Positions 16,734 to 26,700 of a stretch of DNA of 64,000 nt are shown here, piece after piece. The notes beneath the pieces are model-generated. The model was not told the DNA's origin. It searched no databases and saw nothing but the letters and a program-made list of their open reading frames with translations. A program made the position numbers and the translations under genes. The DNA is taken from NCBI RefSeq assembly GCF_002127325.2, contig NC_035448.2:7526915-7590914 (forward strand). Direction: 5' to 3'. Origin of the DNA: Helianthus annuus. Its lineage: Eukaryota; Streptophyta; Magnoliopsida; Asterales; Asteraceae. Position 1 is the stretch's first letter. Every line of letters begins with the position of its first letter.

Positions 16734-19700
16734 TGTAACACCTCGAAATTTTGTGTCCAATAATGTATTGACACGTGTCTTGAGTTTACACGTGGCATTT
16801 AATATTAAATAAAGGACTAAAGTTGACAAACCTTGAAAGTATGTAAATTCGAGGGTTATAAATGTCAAACAAGGGTACGTATATTGTATAGTAACCCTAA
16901 ACGATGCTCGTACCTTCAAACGAATAAATCATGGATTGTACGGAAGCGAAACGCGGAAGAAAGTGAGAGATTACAAGCTGCAGGGGTTAACTGTGTCAAC
17001 ATGTTTAATTATACCTCTGAGTGACCCTTTGACGTACCCGAGGCTTTGTAACAGTAAAATACGCTCACTAGAATGTACTATATAAATTCCGCGAAGTTCC
17101 GTTTTAAAACGAGAAAGTTATGATCAAATTCGTATGAGAGGGGTTAAAAGCGTCAACAATGAAAGTTAAGGCTTTCCAAATAATTAACAAACTAACCGGG
17201 GACTTAACAATGCGGGTAAATAACACGAGGCCCTTAGTTGTAAATAATCAAGGGTCAAATCGCAAAGTTACCCCTTCAAACCCGAAAGGTCAGGTTATTA
17301 ATTACCAAAGATTTCCTTATTAATTACAAAGATTTAGGCAATGATTATAAAAGATTCAAAAATCTTGAAAAATAGACCTGACGCGGGCCGCGTAAAGGTT
17401 AAGGGTTAGTTAATGCGGGCCGCGAGCCACCTGTTAATCCGGTTTCTGACTTATGGGTTCAGGCGGCCCGCGACCAAGATGCATGAACTCTTAATGCGGG
17501 CCGCGTGGGACACACAGTAACAGAAAACATGGGCAGCTTCAATGATTTGGCTTGTAAACGAACTTGTGAGCAATCAATGAAGCATGGGCGCCCTCTACTT
17601 GACCCCTAGCACCTCAGGACACTTGTTGATCATCCATGAGCAATGTAGGATGTGTTGTGATGATCTTGTGCACCAAACTTTGCTATAAAAGGGCATACTT
17701 GGTTCACAAATGAAACACACCTCAAAACACATCTTCTGATCATTCCTGGAGCTCACAAGCTTTCTTCTAACATTCCTAAGTCGTGCACAAGCTTCTGTAA
17801 GTATGCCAAACCTTCTATGGCTTTGTTTTTGCTTAGTTTAGCCTAAAAGTCAATCCGTCGTAACTAACGATTGACTTTGCGATAAATCACGAATGGTCCA
17901 GTGAGTTGTCGAATCAAAAGTAGTTATGTGTTGGTATTTATGTGGGTAATAAACCCCTAAACGGGTTCCCCCTGATCACCACTCTAACTAGTTCAAATAT
18001 CGAGTCAAACGTATACTTAAAAAGTCAACAAAAAGCCATTTTTGCGATTCTTGCATAATCTGTAATGTAGGTGATATGTAACCTGTTTGAACACTCATAA
18101 AACATGATATTAATTATATAAACTTGTCTAAGCTTGTTTGATTCGGCCATTTGCTATATTGACCCGGTTCGGAGCCGAATGTCGCAAAAGTTTGACTTTT
18201 GCTTTGACTTCAGTTCTGACCCGTTTTAGTGCAATGTAGATATGCCTTAGGACTCTCTTAGGACCAGGTCACGTGATGGTATCACCCTCTATGACCGGTT
18301 CGTTGTTTGTCCGAGTCTTTTACGCCTTTCCGTTAATTGCTTAAAAGTTGACCGTAACGCCCTTTTCAAAATAAAACGAGTATTTCGGACACGTGAAGGG
18401 ACCATAACCTTGCTTACTAAATTTTAAGCATGTCCCTAAAGTTTCACGCCAATCCGAGGTCTAGAATAGGAGTTATGCTAAATAGCGCAATTAAAGGAAA
18501 CTTTAGTAATAAACGGCGCGATTAGCATAACACCTACCTAAACCAAGATTCCAACACCAAACCTTTTACTAACTGTTGTAAAATAATATTTTGGGATTTT
18601 TAAAGATTTTTAATTAATTTTAACCTGCTCATAACCTGCGGTTATGGCTACGGTTCGGTAAATACCGAATATGCCCTTTTCGGCCAAAACTTGAGTTCTA
18701 TAAGGTCTTTTGACCCGATTCCAGTTGCTACTGATTTTAAATAATAAATAAAGTAATTTAGACTTCATAGACTGTTCGGGAAACTCAGATTTCCTGTAGA
18801 ACTCTAAAACCTCTTTTAAAAGTCTTTAAAATGACCGAAAAACCCCTATGGGGCGTATAATGAACTTAAACTCGTTACGGGCATCACGGAAGGTATCCTA
18901 CTGATACCACAACCTCTTTAAGGCATATTGACTTAGGAAACAAGTGTAGGACTCTTACGGTTACCCGTTGCGCCTTTCGCGCGCACGGTTCGGCTTATGT
19001 AACTAGTTTACATAAATTAGCCGATACGGGTGAAACCATATTATTTTGACCCCAAAATCCAGAGTGTGAATATTAAACCCATATAAAACAAGCCTTCAAA
19101 CTTGTTGGGTCAGAATCTCATTCCATTCCCGGTTTTCGCCTTTCACGCGATTAAACCGTATCTATCCTTCGAAACTGACCGGTCTAGGCTACGGCTGATA
19201 TAAAAGACCCGTTAGGATTCTAATAGGTTATTTTAAAACCTTCGTTCCAGAATAGGAGCCCAGTAAAAGATATCTGTGATTTAATCAATTAAGGACTGTA
19301 CTTGCAAAGGTAAATACTTTTAACTTATTTTCCGTTATACGGGCTTGGGTTACGGTATATATAAAATACCGCTTGATCGAGCATCAAATCTTCCATCGTT
19401 TGGTGGTTAATTGAATAATTTGATCGGCTCGTTTAAACAGTCTTGTTACTTAAAAGCCTTTGGGGGGTTAATGACCATGTCCCGGATATCCTTGGCATCA
19501 TTTTACGAAATGGCCACGACCTCGACATCCGGGTGTAGGCGTACACCCGACATTAGGTCTATAATTAATAAAAGACGTAACCGTTGGTTTACCCACCTCG
19601 GTTTTACGCAATGTGGTGTGTCTATTAAACTTTAACCCGGACTAGATCCGGGCTACCAAACGCAAAAAGGAACATGTAATTCGTTCACAAGATTATAATA

Positions 19701-20129
19701 TTAAATAATTCTCCCAAGTTATAAAAGAGTTTGTGCCTTGTGCATTCAAATCAATTTTTAATAAAACATTTTACAAAAGTGTCGGTTGAATGTATTTACC
19801 AGTGTAAACTGACGTATTTTCCCAAAAAGATTAACTGCAGGTACTAAACGTAATCGGCTGGCTATAGCTCCTTAGCATCTTAAGAAGTCTCGCAAGCTTT
19901 GATGCCTTGTCTGTTGAACAATACTTTTTATTATTTTTGATCCTCCTGTGGATACCGTTCAACTACTTGTGATACATTCGATATTACAATCAATGGTTGG
20001 ATTATATTTATCTTTATGCTTCCGCTGTGCATTCATATAATTGTGTGGTTGACTATATTGTTGTCAACTACGTCACGGTAATCCCCCACCGGGCCCACCG
20101 GTGAGACACGTGGAAATCGGGGTGTGACA
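16734..20129 (+). repeat. 5' LTR of C
   Basis: It starts TGTAACACCTCG and ends GGGGTGTGACA. It differs from the 3' LTR by roughly 40 scattered changes counted by eye. Four copies of the palindromic GCGGGCCGCG motif (some on the opposite strand or reduced) lie at 17385-17510, upstream of the TATA box. Confidence 0.95.
17684..17690 (+). promoter_or_regulatory. TATA box of C 5' LTR
   Basis: GCTATAAAAGGGCATAC gives a canonical plant TATA box; transcription would begin about 30 bp downstream, near 17720. The same box is at 31757-31763 in the 3' LTR. Confidence 0.7.
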
Positions 20130-20132
20130 GGT

Positions 20133-20145
20133 TGGTATCAGAGCC
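20133..20145 (+). other. Primer-binding site of C
   Basis: TGGTATCAGAGCC, complementary to the 3' end of plant initiator methionine tRNA, begins three bases after the LTR. Confidence 0.88.
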
Positions 20146-20304
20146 AACATTGAGTGAATTAAACACTATCCTAATGTGTTTAATCTCAGTGACACAATTG
20201 CACATACTTGAGTCTAGACAAGAACATAGGACAAATTCGAATTGTTATTCCAAGTTTGTCTTTTTCTTTTATTATTGTTATTTAAAGTTTTAAAAGCAGG
20301 AAAT

Positions 20305-21522
20305 ATGGCACCTGTAATTTTCCGAGGAAGAGGAAGGGGAAGAAGAGGCAGAGGAGAGATCGTTACTCACCACGATCACGAAGCTGGACCTTCAAATACG
20401 CGAGCTCCTTCGACCACAAGGAGTGAAGAACCGCAAAGACGGAGAAACCTTTTCGAACCTGCGAGGCATTCCACCCCGCACAGCTCGACGCCATCGTACC
20501 GTCACTCGTTTGGGCCAGATTCCGAAAATGATCCCAACAACCCTCAACCCTCCTACATACCTCTACAGCGTTCGGTATCGCACCGTGCTTTTGACGATCC
20601 CACTCCTTACTTCAGAGGCCAGTTTAACCCAGCAGATTACATTCAGGAACCTGCAGGCTTTGTCCCGTTAGGACCACAGGATCACTTCTCAGAAGACCAT
20701 ATGGATGAGGACACTGATCCAATCGAACCTGCTCGTGGTACGCCCACACATCCTATCGAGATCTCAGATGGATCTTCTTTTCATGGCACACCTTATCAAG
20801 GGCCAGATAGCTTTCAAGCGCTGTTCAACCAGCACGAGTGGTACTTCACACCCTCCCATCAGACATCGCAACACGAGCAGCAACAACAACAAGATCCCTC
20901 TGAGGATCCACGCTTCGTGGCAGTTACGCCACCACCACCGCCACTGGTTCAACCAGTAATGCCTGATCCGCCGAGGCGTAGAAGATCGGGTGCTCGTATG
21001 TCCACCCGAGGAGGGGAATTCCACTTCAGCACCCCTCGACACTCTAGTAGTAGCCACTACCCGCCACTACAAGAAGAAGGACCTTCAAGTCCAGTACAGG
21101 AGGCGAACTCCGCACCAGTTGCACCATCTTCGCCACCATTTGGGTATGACCACCCAATACCTGTATACACGGGTCCAACGGCATACAACCCGTTCGAACC
21201 GTCGTCGCACGCACATTACAACTAAAACTATGAGCGCGACCCATATGTGGTAGCAGCTAGGTATAATGCCCGCTATCTCGACGGAGCTTTTGGAAACATG
21301 GGAATACCGGACTACTCAGCTCATGGGTATCCAACACCTCCTAGACCTTCAGTTCCGCAACCGGCGCCACAACCACGTTTTTCTCCGCCCGAACAAGAAG
21401 AAATCCTCCACCGCTTAACTCGTGTGGAAAGGGATTTCGAGGAAGAACGAAAGAACAACAGGGGATTCCTTAAGGGTCTAGTGAACCTGTTGAAAGGCAA
21501 GAAGAAGAAACGTGACCATTAG
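20305..21522 (+). CDS. ORF0 of retrotransposon C: Arg/Gly and Pro-rich accessory protein
   Basis: A sense-strand frame between the 5' LTR and gag, 406 codons from ATG 20305 to the end at 21522, broken once by TAA at 21223-21225. An in-frame upstream ATG (20242) would add a hydrophobic 21-residue leader; the 20305 ATG is preferred because it follows a splice-acceptor-like pyrimidine stretch and AAAAGCAG. The N-terminus is an RGRGRGRRGRGE tract. The middle is disordered, rich in Pro, Ser, His and Gln. The C-terminus has a short coiled-coil-like stretch (HRLTRVERDFEEERKNN) and a basic KGKKKKRDH end. No Gag, protease or polymerase motif is present. It resembles uncharacterised proteins I recall from Asteraceae annotations. 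Function unknown; RNA or chromatin binding is a guess from composition. Confidence 0.7.
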
Positions 21523-22471
21523 TCCTTATATATGTTCTAATGTAATGTCTATTTTAAATAAGTCCCTGCGTGGACATTTATCGTATTTCAGTCCCTACGT
21601 GGACTTATCCTTTAGTCCCTGCGCGGACATCTATCTTGTATTAGTCCCTGCGTGGACTTGTCTCTTATTTTAACCTCTATGTAGGTATGTACTTGTTTAA
21701 AAGTCCCGTTTAGGGCAGCGTGTAATCGTATTTGAAGTTTTGGAATGTTATGTTATGAATTTCATTTTGTTATTACTATATATGAAATAAATCAAAATCA
21801 TTCCTTTTAAATTGATCTGCCTAAATAAAGAATCTTAAGAGTGAAACCTAGCCAGGTGTCTTCTAAGATCCGGCCGAAATGGTAAGACCTAATTAAAAGA
21901 TTCAGATTCCCTGTTAACCTCTGTAAGCATGTTAACAATCATGGCAGATGTGATTCGTTAAAATCGCACACGTCATTCTTATACAAGAATCCTTTAAGGG
22001 ATTCCAAAGCCCAAATTAATGATATAATAAATCATGGGTTAAATCATCAATGAAGATGATCACTTGTTAAACATCCATTAGCGATGTAGTGCCTACGGGC
22101 CGAATTATCAAACATCCATTAGTGACGTAATGCCTATGGGCCATAATCATTGTCATAATAAGACAAAAGACAGTGGTGGTCTATGACTCCCTGTCAGAAA
22201 AGGGAAAAGAACTACGGTTCAAACCTTCATACCTTGATTCTCTGTAATCTCGGCTAATATTATAATAACGTCCTCGTGACTAGGCTTTTATGCCACTAGC
22301 AATATTAATTGTGATTAGGATAAGTATGTTCAAATCCTAAATAAAAAGTGAGTAACAAATTAACCGGATATGATCTTCGTTACCATGGTTAATGAATTGC
22401 CATAAAAGACAATTCTACAATAAACTCCTAAATAAAATTTTCATTATCTTCTGCAGCAGATACAAGCTACT
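21523..22471 (+). other. Untranslated leader between ORF0 and gag of C
   Basis: No coding frame. It holds four imperfect copies of a block around AGTCCCTGCGTGGAC (21560-21665). Just before gag, a pyrimidine stretch ends in TTCTGCAG at 22456, which looks like a 3' splice site 15 bp upstream of the gag ATG. Confidence 0.5.
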
Positions 22472-22805
22472 ATGGCGAATCCTAATGGAGAAAACAGTCA
22501 TACGAGTGAAGATGAGTATGATAATGCCCAAGTACATTTAACGGGCGCTCAATTAAAAGCTCTCGTCGACAACGCTGTTCAGGCAGCTCTAGATCGACAA
22601 TATACTGAATCTCGAAGCAGAACCGTTTCCAAACCACCCTCCAAGCCGAAAACACACTCAAAATCCCACAGCAAACCCCTGTCAAAGCCCAAGAAGGACG
22701 ACGATAACCACTCGTCCAATGAAAACAGTGTTCGTCGTGAAAGGGAGTATACTGATGCTTCCCGTGCCAGGGGCTGCACCTACAAGTACTTTGTGTCTTG
22801 TAAAC
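22472..22805 (+). pseudogene. gag of C, N-terminal fragment
   Basis: It starts MANPNGENSHTSEDEYDNAQ and has the LTGAQLKALVDNAVQAAL helix and Ser/Lys-rich linker common in plant Tekay-type Gag. It ends in GCTYKYFVSCK, where element D begins. The rest of gag resumes near 26700, with a piece of the Gag core missing. Confidence 0.8.
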
Positions 22806-24031
22806 TGTGACAACTCGTACTTTAGACTTATCTTGTGTAACGCTACGTGCTTATGTGAAATATATTATTTAATTGAATGTTATGACGTATGTGAACTTTA
22901 TGGTTAATGAATTATGTGAATGTGTGTTATACATGGTTGGTTGAAACCCGGATCGCACAACACTACACACACTCGATCGCACAAGGCAATTTGGGCCGTA
23001 TTTCTTTGTTTCTGGATCAAGGGCAGCCCAAGTAAGGGCCGGCCCATTTCTCTTTCTCTTATGCGTACAACACACAATGGGGGGTGGTTCCTCATTTGTT
23101 TTACTAAGCACCTTCACACACAAAAACCCTAGTTCTCTCATCCTCTCAAACCCGACGGCCATCATCTTCACCTCTCGAAGACATTCCCTTAATCGGATCA
23201 AGCTTTCTTGTAATCGGACGTGGTTGACCAACCCTAGTTCAAGAACTCTTTCCTTTGTGTATCTGCCGAGCAACCCAAGGTGAGTTCACACAGCCAAGGC
23301 ATGGGGTTCCCAGGGTGGGAATGGGATTGGATGATTATTTCGTGCGTACTTAGTTAATGGAACCTAATGATATAGTCCTCAGGGTGAGGATGGTAATGAT
23401 AAGATACGGCTAGACTAGTATACATACTTGAACTGATCTTCGCACACACGCCAAGGGTTGGCTGCGATAATATGACTAATCATTCGCACACATGCCTCGG
23501 GGAGGCTGCGAACTATAGAGAATAAATCTTCGCAAGTAATGCCAGGGTGGCCGCGATACAAATATACATAGTCTAGTATATTTGGGAGTATTAACCCAAA
23601 TCTTCGCATACATGCCGAAAGGGCCCGCGATGGAAACCAATACTATACATGAACAATGAACGAACATAATACGACTCATACAATTACTATTACTGAACTT
23701 ACTTTCTGTGAACTCGCTCAACTAGTTGTTGACTCTCTGATGCATGCCTTGCAGGACCTTAGGTACATTATGGAGCTTGCACAGGGAGGAGCAGGTCGTT
23801 GTGGGATACGGATCGTGAACGATATTTGAACTTATAACTTATTTTGGGTTTTCATTATTATGCTTCCGCTACTTAAATAATGTTTGGTTACGAACATCAG
23901 TCATGTCACGATGAAATACATTTTCTACTTTTACACTTAAATGCTATGTTTGATATGATTGATGGCTTGATCCTGGTCAGTCACGCTCCCAAGCGGTGAT
24001 ACTCCGCAGGTGGATTTTGGGGGGTGTGACA
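22806..24031 (+). repeat. 5' LTR of D
   Basis: A 1,226-bp LTR, shorter than those of A, B and C. It contains four spaced copies of a TTCGCA...GGGNGGCYGCGA motif at 23438-23631. No partner LTR is left. Confidence 0.8.
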
Positions 24032-24336
24032 GATTGGTATCAGAGCCATTGGTTATAGAGAACTAGGTTTTAATATGGGAAAAACGTTTTTATTAAAACT
24101 AGACTATAACCAGTACAGTGCTCTCAACGATCCACAACGACGCTTCGCTCCACGTGCAAGACTCGACATTCTAGGTAATATGGTTTATGTTTATTACCCG
24201 CTTGCTAGAACTATATAGAACTTTGCTCGTATTACGCTTAGATACACATGACTTTATTACATGAGAATACCTACGTGCTTACACTTTTCTGTCATCGCCT
24301 TACTCGCGAACCATTCTCACTTACGCTACTTTTACA

Positions 24337-25662
24337 ATGAAGATCATGTCTGGACGAATTAACATGACTCAAGCCCAGCTAGAGGCTCTAGTTCAAGCTC
24401 AAGTTGCTGCGGCACTTGCAGCTGCTCAAGCAGGTAGTATATCATGTAGTCATAACTCACACTAGGATCTTTAGATCCTACACTCCTAAACTAGCCCTTG
24501 TATTTAAACCTTGTCCTATTCGTACACAATAGGTCAACACACTCAGTCACCTGCTTGCACCTTCAAAAATCTCAAGGATTGCCAACCCGGTACCTTCAGT
24601 GGAGCTGAGGGAGTTGAAGGCCTCCTCCATTGGTTCGAAAGGCTCGAAACTGACTTCGAGGTGCATGATTGCCCTGAGTCTCGTAGAGTAAAGTTTGCTA
24701 CTAGAACACTCGAAGGTGCTGCATTAACCTGGTGGGAAGCACAGGTTCAAATGTTAGGGCTGGCAGCTGCTAATGCCACTCCCTGGAACGAGTTTAAGGA
24801 TTTAATTAAGGAAGAGTTTTGCAGTCGAGAAGACATCCACAAACTAGAGGTAGAGTTCCTCAACCTACAGATGGTGGGGTCTGAAATTGAAGTCTATACG
24901 AGGAGATCAAACGAGTTAGCCACATTTTGTCCTACTATGGTAAACCCTCCCACCAAACGCATCGAACTGTATCTCAAGGGTCTAGTGCCCGAAATTCAGA
25001 GTCATATGACCGCAGCTAACCTTGGCACTATCCAGCAAGTCACTCGACTGGCTCATCGTCTCACAGACCAGGCTGTAGAACAGAACAAACTACCGAAACG
25101 TGCTAAGACTGATACTGCATGTGCTTCTAGAGATAACAAACGCAAGTGGGATGAAAACCTGAGCATGGGATTAATTTTGGTCCAGCCTCTGATGCAGAAG
25201 CAAGAGATAGATGACTACCAAAGGGCCAGACATCAGTTTTCTAGTAGTCATGGGCAGAAAAGATATCGAGGAATTCACCCATGGTGCAACAATTGTAATA
25301 GACACCACAGTGGACGGTGTCGCAAGGAACGATGTCAGAGATGTCTCAAGATTGGTCATGAAGCTAAGGATTGTCGAAACTCACGTCCTGTAACTCAAGA
25401 ACAACAACGACCGCCTCAACCTTCACAGAACCAGCAACTGCAACTACCAGCTCCACAGAACACACAGCAGCAGCCACAGCGTGGGAACGGGGGATGTTTC
25501 CAGTATGGGGCTGAAGGTCATTTTAAACGTGATTGCCCTCAATTAAACCAGGACCAGACTCAGAACCACGACCATGGAAACAGGGACGACAGCGGGGATA
25601 ACGCTGGGGAAACAATGGAAACAATGACGCCGGGGCAGCGTGTACATGATTGGTCAGGGTGA
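24337..25662 (+). pseudogene. gag of D with a probable 99-bp intron
   Basis: Exon 24337-24433 starts MKIMSGRINMTQAQLEALVQ. A GT-AG segment 24434-24532 containing stops separates it from 24533-25662, which continues the same frame (CTFKNLKDCQPGTFSG, then a Gag core ending LAHRLTDQAVEQNKLPKR). One CCHC zinc knuckle is intact (CQRCLKIGHEAKDC); in the second the second Cys is Tyr (CFQYGAEGHFKRDC). Downstream, 25663-25900 holds a wrecked protease region with a 28-bp direct duplication. Confidence 0.75.
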
Positions 25663-25889
25663 CGCAAGGAACGATCTTAACGCAATAATGGGTAAGTTTC
25701 TTCTTGTCGACTTCTATGTTACTATATTGTTTGATTCGGGTGTGAATACCAATTATATGTCGACTTCTATGTTACTATATTGTTTGTCGTAGTGTTAGTT
25801 AACGGTAAAGGTCTAGAAGCTGTACTTAGTTCAGGGTTGTAATCTTATCCTCGCTGGTCAGACGTTCCCTACCGACCTCATTCCTATAG

Positions 25890-26700
25890 TTCTGGACAGC
25901 ACCTATAGCTCACGCGCCGTATCGCTTAGCTCCAACTGAACTGGAAGAACTGTCAAAGCAGCTACAAGAGCTCTTGGAAAAGGACTACATTCGTCCAAGC
26001 TCTTCGCCTTGGGGAGCTCCAGTATTATTCGTGAGAAAGAAAGACGGTACGTTCAGAATGTGCATCGACTACCGTGAACTGAACAAGGTAACGGTGAAGA
26101 ACCGTTATCCTCTTCCACGCATAGATGACTTATTCGACCAGTTGCAAGGGTCGTGTTACTACTCCAAGATAGACTTGAGGTCAGGGTATCATCAGCTGAG
26201 AGTCCGGGATGAGGACGTCTCCAAAACCGCATTCAGAACTCGCTACGGTCACTACGAGTTTCTTGTCATGCCGTTCGGGTTAACGAACGCACCTGCCGTA
26301 TTTATGGACCTTATGAACAGGGTGTGCAAACCCTATCTTGACAAGTTCGTCATTGTTTTCATCGACGACATCCTGATCTACTCCAAGAGTCAGGAAGAGC
26401 ACGAGCAGCATCTACGCCTTATTTTGGAACTCCTACGGAAGGAACAGCTGTACGCTAAGTTTTCGAAATGCGACTTCTGGCTTCATGAAGTTCACTTTCT
26501 AGGCCACGTAGTGAACAAGGATGGGATCCATGTCGATCCATCCAAGGTAGACTCGATCAGAAACTGGCCTGCACCACGTACGCCAACGGAAATACGCCAA
26601 TTCTTGGGTTTGGCGGGTTACTACAGACGGTTTATCAAGGATTTCTCAAAGATTGCTCAGCCGCTTACACTACTGACACCGAAGGGTGTCACCTACCGTT
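25890..26700 (+). pseudogene. Reverse transcriptase fragment of D
   Basis: The open part 25974-26700 encodes RT motifs [45 protein letters not shown] and [10 protein letters not shown], then [16 protein letters not shown], and stops before RNase H where C gag resumes. No start codon of its own is expected in a polyprotein. Confidence 0.85.

Larger units (their letters stand above)
22806..26700 (+). mobile_element. Retrotransposon D, truncated, nested in C gag
   Basis: It comprises one 5' LTR (22806-24031, starts TGTGACAACTCG, ends GGGGTGTGACA), a primer site (24035-24047), a gag with a possible intron, a decayed protease region and an RT domain that ends abruptly near 26700. RNase H, integrase and the 3' LTR are missing. 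The right junction runs straight into C gag, so a deletion removed the end of D together with part of C. Exact junction uncertain by a few tens of bases. Confidence 0.82.

Noticed and set aside
20133..20145. tRNA-like sequence TGGTATCAGAGCC
   Set aside because: Only the complement of a tRNA 3' end, i.e. a primer-binding site; no cloverleaf around it or at the equivalent sites in A, B and D.
20764..21057. Minus-strand open frame with poly-Leu stretch
   Set aside because: Shadow of the Gln-rich part of ORF0 on the opposite strand.
22869..23273. 134-codon minus-strand frame in D's LTR
   Set aside because: LTR sequence, antisense to D, no recognisable motif.
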